Below, one piece after another: positions 30,091-38,617 of a DNA stretch of 64,000 bases (positions are counted from its first letter, which is position 1; each line of letters starts with the position of its first letter). The notes below the pieces were generated by a model. It searched no databases. It was not told where the DNA came from and saw nothing but the letters and a program-made list of their open reading frames with translations. The position numbers and the translations under genes are program-made. The stretch lies in the NCBI RefSeq assembly GCF_900105335.1, contig NZ_LT629770.1, forward strand, positions 62,001 through 126,000. Reading direction: 5' to 3'. This DNA comes from Microbacterium paraoxydans. Its GTDB lineage: Bacteria > Actinomycetota > Actinomycetes > Actinomycetales > Microbacteriaceae.

Positions 30091-31671
30091 GTGACCGCAC
30101 GCCCGGAAGCCCACGAGATCTGGATGGGTCCGCTGCCGCCGCTCGCCGAGGGCGGGCTCGCGCGGCCCCGGATCGGCATCGGCGGCATCTCCATCGAGTC
30201 GAGCACCTTCTCCCCGCACATCTCCGGGGACGAGGCCTTCACGATCCGCACCGGCGATGCACTGCGGGCGTACTACCCGTTCCTCGACGCCGGACGCGAG
30301 CTCGCCGAGGCGGCGGAGTGGGTCCCGCTCACGCACGGGCGGTCGCTCCCCGGCGGCGCCGTGGACCCGGACACCTATCGGCGGATGAAGGACGCCCTCG
30401 TCGAGGGGATCCGCACGCAGGGCCCGTTCGACGGCTTCTTCTTCGACATCCACGGCGCGATGAGCGTCGTCGGGATGGACGATGCCGAGGGCGATCTGGC
30501 TCTCGCGGTGCGGGAGGCTCTCGGCCCGGACACCCTCGTCTCCACGTCGATGGACCTGCACGGCAAGGTCTCGGAGACCCTGCGCGACGCGGTGGATCTG
30601 CTCACCTGCTACCGCATGGCCCCGCACGAGGACTGGCTGAACACGAAGGAGCGGGCGGTGTGGAACCTGCTCGACCGTCTCCGTGGACCGCACGGCGGCG
30701 ATGTGCAGGCGCGGCGACCCTTCACCGCCTGGGTGCCCGTGCCTGTGCTCCTGCCGGGGGAGAAGACGAGCACGCGGCTCGAGCCCGCGCAGGGCATCTA
30801 TGCCGAGCTCCCCGAGATCGAGGCTCTGCCCGGTGTCGTCGACGCCTCCGTGTGGATCGGCTACGCGTGGGCGGACGAGCCGCGCTGCCAGGCCTACGTC
30901 GTGGTCACCGGGGACGACCGTGAGGTCATCGCCCGGGAGGCGGAGCGCGTAGCCCGGATGTTCTGGGAGGCGCGGGAGGATTTCGTCTTCGTCGCGAAGA
31001 CCGGAAGCCTCGACGAGGCGCTGGAGGAGGCCCTGGCGTCCGGAGCCCCGCGTCCGTACGTGATCTCCGACTCCGGGGACAACCCTACGGCCGGGGGAGC
31101 GGGCGACGTGACCTGGACCCTCGCCCAGCTGCTCCAGCGACCCGAGCTCACCGACGGGACGCACACGACGCTGGTCGCCTCGATCTTCGATCCGCGGGCC
31201 GTCGCCGAAGCCGTGGAGGCGGGCGTCGGTGCGACGGTCACGCTGTCCGCCGGCGCCGCGGTCGACTCCGGGCCCCACGGACCGGTCGAGATCACCGGCA
31301 CGGTGTTCTCCGTCACCGACGGCGACCCGGACGCCGGCACCCAGGTGGTGATCGCTGTCGGCGGGCTGCACGCCATCGTGACCGCGCGCCGCAAGCCCTT
31401 CCACCACCTCTCCGACTTCCGGATGCTGGGGCTCGAGCCGACGACGGCCGACGTCGTGGTCGTGAAGATCGGCTACCTGGAGCCGGAGCTGTATGAGCTG
31501 GCGGCGGGATGGACGCTGGCGCTCACCCCGGGCGGGGTGGACCAGGACCTGCTCCGCCTCGGACACCATCGCCTGCGCCCCGGGGTGTTCCCGTTCGACA
31601 CGACAGGCGACCCCGATCTGACCGCGGTGGTCGTGCGCCGCGGGGCCGACGAGGAGGACACGGCATCATGA
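30091..31671 (+). CDS. M81 family metallopeptidase (MlrC-like)
   Basis: This 526-residue protein has the MlrC domain order. The N-terminal domain has GGISIESSTFSPHISGDE, a metal-binding FFFDIHGAMSVVGMDDAEGD, the STSMDLHGKVS motif and MAPHEDW. The C-terminal domain has ISDSGDNPTAGGAGDVTWTL. Family members include MlrC, which cleaves linearised microcystin, but most are uncharacterised. GTG 30091 follows AGAGGAGAAC. It overlaps the second fucosidase gene by ATGA and belongs to the sugar-import operon. Its substrate here is unknown. Confidence 0.85.
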   Translation: MTARPEAHEIWMGPLPPLAEGGLARPRIGIGGISIESSTFSPHISGDEAFTIRTGDALRAYYPFLDAGRELAEAAEWVPLTHGRSLPGGAVDPDTYRRMKDALVEGIRTQGPFDGFFFDIHGAMSVVGMDDAEGDLALAVREALGPDTLVSTSMDLHGKVSETLRDAVDLLTCYRMAPHEDWLNTKERAVWNLLDRLRGPHGGDVQARRPFTAWVPVPVLLPGEKTSTRLEPAQGIYAELPEIEALPGVVDASVWIGYAWADEPRCQAYVVVTGDDREVIAREAERVARMFWEAREDFVFVAKTGSLDEALEEALASGAPRPYVISDSGDNPTAGGAGDVTWTLAQLLQRPELTDGTHTTLVASIFDPRAVAEAVEAGVGATVTLSAGAAVDSGPHGPVEITGTVFSVTDGDPDAGTQVVIAVGGLHAIVTARRKPFHHLSDFRMLGLEPTTADVVVVKIGYLEPELYELAAGWTLALTPGGVDQDLLRLGHHRLRPGVFPFDTTGDPDLTAVVVRRGADEEDTAS

Positions 31672-33017
31672 TGAACTTCGAGAAGCGCACCGGCCCCGAC
31701 TTCGGTGCGGCGTCCCCGGTCTACCCCGCGAACGGCGTGCCGGACTGGTACCGCGACGCCAAGCTCGGCTTCTTCGTGCACTGGGGGCTGTACTCCGTGC
31801 CGGCGTGGGCCGTGCAGCACGGGGAGGGCGTGAACATCCCCACCGAGGACGCCTATGCGTGGCACCAGTACGCGGAGTGGTACGGCAACACGGTGCGCAT
31901 CCAGGGCAGCCCGACGTGGGAGCGTCACCAGCGCACCTACGGCCCAGGGACCTCGTACGAGGACCTCGCCGACCAGTGGGACGCCGACGCCTTCGATGCT
32001 GACGCCTTCGTCGGTGAGCTCGTGTCGGCGGGGGCGCGTTACGTCGTGCCCACGACCAAGCACCACGAGGGGTTCTGTCTGTGGGACACCGCCACGACGG
32101 GATTCAACGCCGTTGCGCGCGGCCCTCGTCGTGACCTCATCTCCGAGTTCCACGACGCCACGCGGCGGGCCGGAGCCAAGTTCGGCGTGTACTACTCCGG
32201 AGCGCTCGACTGGCACGTGAGCGACTTCCCGCCGATCGAGTCGGACACCGACCTGTTCCGGTTCCGTCGCAACGACGCGCACTTCTCCCGGTACGCCGCC
32301 GCGCAGCTCGAGGAGCTCGTGGACCGGTTCGCGCCCGACGTGCTCTGGAACGACATCGAGTGGCCGGACGGCGGCAAGGGCACGGAGGACTACGCCGTGG
32401 CCGCACTGCTACGGCGTTACTTCGACGCCGTCCCGGACGGCGTCGTCAACGACCGGTGGGGCGTGCCGTACCACGGCTTCCTCACCCGCGAATACACGGA
32501 CATCCCGGACATCATCCCCGAGCCCTGGGAGTCGACCCGCGGGCTCGGCTACTCGTTCGGGTTCAACCAGGCGGAGGACGAGCGGCACTCGCTCTCCGGT
32601 GCGGCCCTGGTCCGGCTCCTCGTCGACGTCGTCGCGAAGAACGGCAACCTGCTCATCAACGTGGGCCCCGCGGCGGACGGATCCATTCCGGCGCTGCAGC
32701 GGAAGGCGATGCAGGAGCTCGGCGGCTGGCTGTCCGTGAACGGCGCGGCGATCTACGGCACGCGGCCCTGGATGCGGATGGGGGAGCGGACGGGGGCTCC
32801 TCGTCGCTACACCACCTCCACCGACGCGGTGCACGTGCATGCGCTCGACCCGGCGGCAGGCGAGTTCGAGCTGCCGTCCGAGCTCGCGGCCGCCGCGCTG
32901 TCGTGGGCCGACGGGACCCCGGCCCACGCGACCGTGGACGGCGGCACGACCCGCATCGTGATCCCGGCCGGTCTCCGCGAGGCTCCGGTCGCCGTGCTCA
33001 CCGCGCACGGCGCCTGA
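31668..33017 (+). CDS. Alpha-L-fucosidase, GH29 family (second of two)
   Basis: This 449-residue protein resembles classical GH29-A fucosidases in length and motifs: LGFFVHWGLYSVPAWA, KHHEGFCLWD (His132-His133), the nucleophile Asp229 in DVLWNDIEWP, WESTRGLGYSFGFNQ and NGNLLINVGPAADG. It has no signal peptide. Two ATGs are adjacent (31668, 31671); the first overlaps the upstream stop (ATGA) and is better spaced from GAGGAGG. It ends the operon, with a terminator 18 bases after its stop. Confidence 0.92.
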   Translation: MMNFEKRTGPDFGAASPVYPANGVPDWYRDAKLGFFVHWGLYSVPAWAVQHGEGVNIPTEDAYAWHQYAEWYGNTVRIQGSPTWERHQRTYGPGTSYEDLADQWDADAFDADAFVGELVSAGARYVVPTTKHHEGFCLWDTATTGFNAVARGPRRDLISEFHDATRRAGAKFGVYYSGALDWHVSDFPPIESDTDLFRFRRNDAHFSRYAAAQLEELVDRFAPDVLWNDIEWPDGGKGTEDYAVAALLRRYFDAVPDGVVNDRWGVPYHGFLTREYTDIPDIIPEPWESTRGLGYSFGFNQAEDERHSLSGAALVRLLVDVVAKNGNLLINVGPAADGSIPALQRKAMQELGGWLSVNGAAIYGTRPWMRMGERTGAPRRYTTSTDAVHVHALDPAAGEFELPSELAAAALSWADGTPAHATVDGGTTRIVIPAGLREAPVAVLTAHGA

Positions 33018-33034
33018 CACACGCTCCGCAGAAT

Positions 33035-33062
33035 GGCCCCCGTCGGTGATCCGACGGGGGCC
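33035..33062. terminator. Bidirectional terminator after the fucoside operon
   Basis: GGCCCCCGTCGG (33035-33046) and CCGACGGGGGCC (33051-33062) form a perfect 12-bp stem with a TGAT loop, between convergent genes ending at 33017 and 33076. Confidence 0.88.
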
Positions 33063-33075
33063 CTTCGTCGCTGAG

Positions 33076-35910
33076 CTAGGGGCGCGTGCGCTCCTCGAGA
33101 ACCTCGATCACGTGGCGGTACGGGCGGCCGGTGGCGCGGGTCATGCCGATCTCGCACGTGCGGTTGGCCGACACGAAGGCGTCGAAGCCGCCGCGGGCCG
33201 TATCGGCTGCGGCCACCTCGGCCGATTCCTGCGCCGTCGCGCTCGCGGTGAGCTCGGGGTGCAGCATGCCGCGGTCGCCGGCGAACGCGCAGCAGCCCCA
33301 GCCGTCCGGCACGAAGACCTCGTCGGCGACGGCGGCAGCGATCGCCGTCAGTGCCCCGGTCGCGCCGAGCGCGGTCGTCGAGCAGGTCGGGTGCACGGCG
33401 ATCGAGGGGAGCTTCGCATCGACGGAAAGGCGCGGCAGCACCTCCCGCGCGACGAACGTGGTGGCGTCCTCGATGCGCAGCCCCGCGTACTCCGGGTGCG
33501 CGGCGACGGCCTGGGTGAGCATCACGTCGAGGCCCTCGGTGCAGGAGGCCGCATCGCAGACGACCGGGAGCTCGCCGTGGCGGCTGGCGTCCCAGAGCGA
33601 GGCCAGCACCCGGGCCGACATGAGGCGATACCCGTCGAGGTGTCCCTTGGACTTCCACGGCGTCCCGCAGCAGAGCCCGCCGTTCTCCTCCGGGACCACG
33701 ACGGGGATCCCGGCGCGGTCGAGCAGGGCGCGCAGGGCGTCGCGGGAACCGGGACCCTCGTCCTCCGGGCCGAACATCGTACCGATGCAGGCGCCGAAGA
33801 AGACGGCCTGGGCATCGGGCGGTGAGACCGGTCGGGGCGGCGCGGTGCCGCCGCGGGGGAGGCCGCCGTCGTAGAGGGGCACGGTATCGGCGCCGAGCAC
33901 CCCGCGTCCGACCCGCGTCGCGCCGCGCACGAGCGGGACGGGGAGAGCGTCGGCGACCGTGAGGGCGACGCCGCCGGCGCGCGTGACGGTGCTCCAGTGC
34001 TTCGCCGCCGTTCCCCACGCGGCCCCCTCCACGGCGTTCTCCTGCTCGGCGCGGAGGCGGCGGACGAGGTCGCCGGTGTTGATGTCCACCGGACACGCGG
34101 CGCCGCACATGCCGTCGACCGCGCAGGTCTGCACGCCGTCGTAGTCGTAGTCGGCGCGGAGGTCCCGCAGCAGCGCCGTGTCGCCCTGCTCCTCGGCCCA
34201 GGCCATGTCCCGGCGCAGCACGATGCGCTGCCGGGGTGTGAGCGTGATGCTCTTGCTCGGGCACGTGGGCTCGCAGTAGCCGCACTCGACGCAGCGGTCC
34301 ACCTCGCGCTCGACCGTGGGCACGCGCTTCAGATCCTGCAGATAGGAGTCCGGGTCGTCGGAGAGCACGACCCCGGGGTTGAGGATCCCGTCCGGATCGA
34401 ACAGCCGCTTGATCTCCCACATCATGTCGGTGAGCTCGTCGCCGTACTGCCGCCGCACGAACGGCGCCATGATGCGGCCGGTGCCGTGCTCGGCCTTGAG
34501 GGATCCCTCCTGCGCGAGGACGAGCTCGACGAGGTCGTCCGTGAAGCGGCGGTACCGCGCCACGCTGTCGGGGTCGTCGAAACGCTCGTTCAGCAGGAAG
34601 TGGACGTTGCCGTCCTTCGCGTGCCCGAAGATGACGGACCCCTCGTAGCCGTGTTCCGCGAACAGCTCGATCAGGCGTTCGCAGGTGGCCAGCAGCCGGG
34701 GGACGGGGACGACGATGTCTTCGAGGAGAGCGGTCGTGCCGGACGGCCGCGCTCCGGCGACCGCCGTGTAGAGGCCCTTGCGGACGTGCCACAGCGCGGC
34801 GCGCTCTCCCGCATCCGTGGTCAGTCGCGGGGCGACGGCGAGGGGGAGGGCATCGAAGTGCGCCTGCGCTGATGCGCTCGCGACGGCGAGGGCGTCGTCA
34901 TCCACGGCGTGCACCTCGACGAGGAGCCCGGCGTGGCCCTGCACGTCGATCTCGGAGATCGCGGCCGGGACGTCGCTCAGGCCCTGGGCGACGCGCAGTG
35001 AGGCGGCGTCCAGGAGCTCGATCGTCGCGAGTCCGAGCTCCGTGAGAGCGGGGAGCGCGGTCATCGCCGCCGACAGAGTCTCGAAGACGAGCAGGCCGGT
35101 GGCGATCGCGGGGCGCACCTCGATGGTGCGGAAACGGGCCTCCGCGACGAAGCCGAGGGTCCCTTCCGATCCGATGAGGAGGTGTTCGAGGATCCGCACC
35201 GGGTCGTCGAAGTCGAGCAGGGCGTTCAGGCCGTAGCCCATGGTGTTCTTCATCGAGAACTGCTGTCGGAGGAAGGCGACGTTCTCGGGCGCGGCGAGCA
35301 GCCGCTCCCGGAGCGACGACAGCCCGGCGAACAGGGCGGGTTCCGCGGCGCGGAGCACATCCGCGGCGTCCGCCCGTCCGGTGTCCAGCACGGTGCCGCT
35401 GGGCAGCACGACGACCATCGAGGTGATCGTCTGGTACGAGTTCTCCGTGATGCCGCAGGCCATGCCGCTGGAGTTGTTGGCGACGACGCCGCCGATCGTG
35501 CAGGCGATCTCGCTGGCCGGATCCGGTCCGAGCTTGCGGCGGTACCGGGACAGCCGTGTGTTCACCTGCCGGACCGTGGCCCCGGGGCCGACCCGCACCG
35601 CGGCGCCGTCCTCCTCGATGTGTATGTCGCGGAAGTGGCTGCGCGTGTCGACGAGGATGTCGCCGCTGATGCCCTGCCCGGAGAGGCTGGTGCCGCCGGA
35701 GCGGAACGTGAGCGTACGCCCGGCCGCCCGGACCGCTGTGAACGCGCGGGCGACGCCCTCCGCGTCCGCGGGGGAGAGCACTGCGTCCGGGACGAGCAGG
35801 TAATGCGAGGCGTCGTGGGCGCGGGCGAACCGGTCGATGGATCGGGCGTGGACCTGCGTCTCGGTCCCCAACAGTGCGGGATCGAGGGGGTGGTCGAGGG
35901 TGGTGGGCAC
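33076..35910 (-). CDS. FAD-binding and Fe-S oxidoreductase (D-lactate / 2-hydroxyacid dehydrogenase type)
   Basis: This 944-residue fusion has an N-terminal FAD_binding_4 domain (FRSGGTSLSGQGISGDILVD, ACTIGGVVANNSSGM), a GlcD-type C-terminal FAD domain (GHAKDGNVHF, EHGTGRIMAPFV) and two [4Fe-4S] clusters (CVECGYCEPTCP and CAVDGMCGAACP). It ends with CCG domains (GGLCCGTPWKS, GWGCCAFAGDRG). It likely oxidises D-lactate or a similar acid and passes electrons to the quinone pool. The frame opens at a TTG at 35946, but GTG 35910 has AGAGGAG at good spacing. A divergent GntR gene and operator lie upstream. Confidence 0.88.
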   Translation of the reverse strand: MPTTLDHPLDPALLGTETQVHARSIDRFARAHDASHYLLVPDAVLSPADAEGVARAFTAVRAAGRTLTFRSGGTSLSGQGISGDILVDTRSHFRDIHIEEDGAAVRVGPGATVRQVNTRLSRYRRKLGPDPASEIACTIGGVVANNSSGMACGITENSYQTITSMVVVLPSGTVLDTGRADAADVLRAAEPALFAGLSSLRERLLAAPENVAFLRQQFSMKNTMGYGLNALLDFDDPVRILEHLLIGSEGTLGFVAEARFRTIEVRPAIATGLLVFETLSAAMTALPALTELGLATIELLDAASLRVAQGLSDVPAAISEIDVQGHAGLLVEVHAVDDDALAVASASAQAHFDALPLAVAPRLTTDAGERAALWHVRKGLYTAVAGARPSGTTALLEDIVVPVPRLLATCERLIELFAEHGYEGSVIFGHAKDGNVHFLLNERFDDPDSVARYRRFTDDLVELVLAQEGSLKAEHGTGRIMAPFVRRQYGDELTDMMWEIKRLFDPDGILNPGVVLSDDPDSYLQDLKRVPTVEREVDRCVECGYCEPTCPSKSITLTPRQRIVLRRDMAWAEEQGDTALLRDLRADYDYDGVQTCAVDGMCGAACPVDINTGDLVRRLRAEQENAVEGAAWGTAAKHWSTVTRAGGVALTVADALPVPLVRGATRVGRGVLGADTVPLYDGGLPRGGTAPPRPVSPPDAQAVFFGACIGTMFGPEDEGPGSRDALRALLDRAGIPVVVPEENGGLCCGTPWKSKGHLDGYRLMSARVLASLWDASRHGELPVVCDAASCTEGLDVMLTQAVAAHPEYAGLRIEDATTFVAREVLPRLSVDAKLPSIAVHPTCSTTALGATGALTAIAAAVADEVFVPDGWGCCAFAGDRGMLHPELTASATAQESAEVAAADTARGGFDAFVSANRTCEIGMTRATGRPYRHVIEVLEERTRP

Positions 35911-35935
35911 GGTGCTCCTCTGCTCCGCTCGAAGA

Positions 35936-35946
35936 TTGTCTGACAA
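35936..35946. promoter_or_regulatory. FCD-type GntR operator
   Basis: TTGTCTGACAA is a perfect palindrome with a one-base centre and matches the FadR-subfamily consensus TNGTNNNACNA. It lies between the dehydrogenase start (35910) and the GntR start (35985), so binding could repress both. Confidence 0.7.
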
Positions 35947-35984
35947 GTGTACTGAACGACGGGCGTCTCACTAGACTGTTCCGC

Positions 35985-36647
35985 ATGACCTCGATCGCGG
36001 AGCGCCCCCTCGGCGTGGTCGGCGTGGTCGATGCCGTGACCGGACAGCTGCGCACCCGGATCCTCTCCGGCGAGATCCGCTCGGGGGAGCCGCTGACCGA
36101 GGCGGCCGTCTCCCAGACCTACGGCGTCGCCCGGCCCAGCGCGAAAGCGGCCATCGAGCAGCTCGTGGCCAGTGGACTGCTCGTCCGGACGGCGCATCGC
36201 ACGGCGCGTGTGGTCGGCATCGAGGCGGAGACCGTCCGCGACGTCTACCGCACGCGGATCCGGCTGGAGAGTGCGGCGCTGCGCGAGCTGGCGGAGAGCG
36301 CGGCCGTGCCGGCGGCCGCTGTGGCGGCGAACGCCGAGTTGCAGGCGATGGCACCGGGCCCCGATCCCGCGACGGTCGATCCCGACCTCCGTTTCCACAC
36401 GGCCCTCATCGACGCGCTGGGAAGCGAGCGCACCAGTCGCATGTACCGGAGCGTGCTGGACGAGGTGCGGTTGTGCATGGCGCAGGTGCAGGGGCGGCGT
36501 CTCCTCGACGCGGAACTCATCGCCGCGCAGCACGCCGAGATGCTCGAGGCCGTCGCCGCCGGGGACGCGGAGCGCGCGGCCGCCGTGCTGCGTGCCCACC
36601 TCGCCTCGGCCGAGGACCGTCTCGTCGAGGCCCTGCACGGCTCCTGA
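35985..36647 (+). CDS. GntR family transcriptional regulator (FCD domain)
   Basis: This 220-residue protein has an N-terminal winged helix (GQLRTRILSGEIRSGEPLTE, YGVARPSAKAAIEQLVASG) and a helical FCD ligand-binding domain with the expected metal ligands in DLRFHTALIDALG and AAQHAEMLEAVAAGD. It is divergent from the dehydrogenase gene and has its consensus operator in the gap. By analogy with LldR/GlcC it probably responds to the dehydrogenase substrate. ATG 35985; a TAGACT 8 bases upstream suggests a short leader. Confidence 0.87.
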   Translation: MTSIAERPLGVVGVVDAVTGQLRTRILSGEIRSGEPLTEAAVSQTYGVARPSAKAAIEQLVASGLLVRTAHRTARVVGIEAETVRDVYRTRIRLESAALRELAESAAVPAAAVAANAELQAMAPGPDPATVDPDLRFHTALIDALGSERTSRMYRSVLDEVRLCMAQVQGRRLLDAELIAAQHAEMLEAVAAGDAERAAAVLRAHLASAEDRLVEALHGS

Positions 36648-36649
36648 CG

Positions 36650-37600
36650 TCAGCCCGCGTCGGCGGGGGCGTCCTGGATCTGGATCGGCGCATCCGTCGG
36701 GTCGGCCCAGACCGGAGCAGGCAGAGGCGTGTCGACCTGACCGGCCTGGATCGCGCGGAGGGCCTCGGTGATCTCGTCGGCGTTCTCGGGCACCGCCAGG
36801 CCGCAGGTGCGCAGCTCGGACGCGAACTGCAGGGTGAGCCGTATCTTCCCCGCCTCGATGGCCTCGGAGGTGGTGCCGGTGCGGATCTCGCTGCCGGTCT
36901 GGATCGCGGGCACCTCGTCGCAGACGTGATAGACCTTGCCGCCGTCGACCCACACGACCTCATCGGCCCCGAGGAGCTGGATCACGGCGGACTGGTCCGC
37001 GGTGTACTGCTCGACGGACGGCGGGGTGAAGCTCGTCCCGACGACCGCGGCGAGGACGGCCAGGACGATGCCCACGATGCCGGCGGTCGCCTTCTGCCCC
37101 TTGTCCATGTCCTTGTTCAGGAAGATGAGGATGACCAGGGGCAGGAAGGCGACGACCGCGATGATCGCGCCGAGCTGGTTCTGGACGAAGAACCGCGTCT
37201 TGTCCGCGCGCCGCGCCGGGTCGAGGGTGTTGGCCTTCTTCCACAGGATCGAGCCGATGATCGACAGCGCGGCGATCACGACCAGCAGGACGAGCAGGGC
37301 GATGAACGCCCACTGCGGGAACTGCGCCGTCGCTCCCTGCTCTTCCAGGAGGCCGGTGTCCGGATCGCGGAGCAGCCTGCCGCCCTCGTCGACGAACTCG
37401 CGCTGGCGCAGGAGCCAGAAGATGCCGACGGCCTCGCCCGCGATGGCGAGTGCCCAGAGGACCGCGGCGATGATGCGGAAGCGCGTCGCGGAGGCCTTGG
37501 CCTCCGGGCTCGGCGTCCAGCCCGCGGGCGGCTCGCCGGTCGCGGCGCCGGTCGTGGGACGACGCGGCGCGGCGGAAGACGTCTGGTCGTTCTCGGCCAT
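36650..37600 (-). CDS. Hypothetical membrane protein, 316 residues
   Basis: The protein has a polar N-terminus (about 40 residues) and then membrane segments at about residues 42-62, 95-117, 141-160 and 170-187. A soluble C-terminal region of about 125 residues follows, containing two cysteines (KVYHVCDEVP, LRTCGLAVPENADEITEAL). No family is recognised; the C-terminal part is presumably extracytoplasmic. ATG 37600 follows GAAAGGACAACC. The gene is convergent with gntR, with only 2 bases between stops, and divergent from the membrane-protein pair at 37684. Confidence 0.7.
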   Translation of the reverse strand: MAENDQTSSAAPRRPTTGAATGEPPAGWTPSPEAKASATRFRIIAAVLWALAIAGEAVGIFWLLRQREFVDEGGRLLRDPDTGLLEEQGATAQFPQWAFIALLVLLVVIAALSIIGSILWKKANTLDPARRADKTRFFVQNQLGAIIAVVAFLPLVILIFLNKDMDKGQKATAGIVGIVLAVLAAVVGTSFTPPSVEQYTADQSAVIQLLGADEVVWVDGGKVYHVCDEVPAIQTGSEIRTGTTSEAIEAGKIRLTLQFASELRTCGLAVPENADEITEALRAIQAGQVDTPLPAPVWADPTDAPIQIQDAPADAG

Positions 37601-37683
37601 GGTTGTCCTTTCCCCCGAAAGTCCTCGGCGACCCCGCCGAGGTATCCCCGAGCCTAGTGGCCGCGGTGTCCTACGCTGGAGAG

Positions 37684-38154
37684 ATGACATCCGATTCGGA
37701 CGACGCCCTGAGCTGGGAGGGCGACGACAGCGCGGAGCGACGCCCCCGGGACGCCGCACGGCGCTCCACGCCCGCTCCGGAACCGACGCCGGTCGAGGCC
37801 GTCGCGCCCGCGGCGCCCGCATCCGCGTCGGGGGACGAGACGACCGGGGCGCCCTCCGGTCTCAGCAACGCGATGCTGGTCCTCGTCGGGGTCGTCGGGG
37901 GCGTCTACCTGCTCTACACCCTGGGGTGGATCGCGGGCGGTCTCCGCCTGCAGCCACTCGCCTCGTTCCTCGTCGCGGATTTCATGTTCCTGCCCTGGTT
38001 CGTGCTGGCGATCGCCGCCCCCGCGCTGTGGTTCCTCGCGACATGGGTGCTGACGCGGGGCCGGGCCTCCTGGATCCGCGCCGCCGTGCTCCTGGCGGGC
38101 GTCGTACTGCTCGTGCCGTGGCCGTTCGTCACCGTGGGGGTGATCGGTTCATGA
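37684..38154 (+). CDS. Membrane protein, 156 residues
   Basis: A disordered Ala/Pro/Glu-rich N-terminus of about 58 residues leads to three hydrophobic segments (AMLVLVGVVGGVYLLYTLGW, SFLVADFMFLPWFVLAIAAP and WIRAAVLLAGVVLLVPWPFV). The family is not recognised. It overlaps the next gene by ATGA, so the two products probably act together. Start at ATG 37684 (MTSDSDDALSWEGDD), preceded by GGAG; the frame continues upstream to 37603 without good sites. Confidence 0.7.
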   Translation: MTSDSDDALSWEGDDSAERRPRDAARRSTPAPEPTPVEAVAPAAPASASGDETTGAPSGLSNAMLVLVGVVGGVYLLYTLGWIAGGLRLQPLASFLVADFMFLPWFVLAIAAPALWFLATWVLTRGRASWIRAAVLLAGVVLLVPWPFVTVGVIGS

Positions 38155-38486
38155 GCGCTCCGAAGTTACCGTCCGCCGTGGCGACCGGCTCGCCGCGCTG
38201 GCTCGTGTGGACCGTCATCGCCCTCGCCGGGCTCTTCTACGCCTACGCGGTGTGGAACGCAGTCGCGCACCTCATCACCATGGCCCAGACCGGTCTCACC
38301 GGCACCGGATGGGCGACGCTCCTGTTCGGCGTGGTGTTCCCCGTCATCGTGTTCGGGTTCGCCTTCGCGATCGGCCGGCGGCGGCGGGTGGGCGAGCTCG
38401 CTCTGACGTTCCTCGCCGGACTCGGGATCGTCGCGGTGTTCTGGATGAGCCTGCTCGCGCTGAGTCTGACGCTGCCCAGCGCCTGA
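38151..38486 (+). CDS. Small membrane protein, 111 residues
   Basis: Three hydrophobic segments are visible: VWTVIALAGLFYAYAVWNAV, ATLLFGVVFPVIVFGFAFAI and LTFLAGLGIVAVFWMSLLAL, separated by GRRRRVG. Family unknown. It is coupled by ATGA to the gene before it, and 131 bases separate it from serA. That gap has a TAGAGT (38537-38542) that could serve as -10 for serA, but no good -35. Confidence 0.7.
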   Translation: MSAPKLPSAVATGSPRWLVWTVIALAGLFYAYAVWNAVAHLITMAQTGLTGTGWATLLFGVVFPVIVFGFAFAIGRRRRVGELALTFLAGLGIVAVFWMSLLALSLTLPSA

Positions 38487-38617
38487 CCCGCATCCGTCAC
38501 GCCGTCACACGGCACGGAGCGGTCCCGGCGCTCCGGTAGAGTTGTCGCGATCGCGCCCCCGACGGTGTGCGGCGCATCGGCCCCTCCCGCCTGTCGCGCT
38601 GCCCCGAAGGATCCACT

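Noticed and set aside
35911..35946. TTG start of the dehydrogenase at 35946
   Set aside because: It lies inside the GntR operator palindrome and has no ribosome-binding site; GTG 35910 has AGAGGAG.
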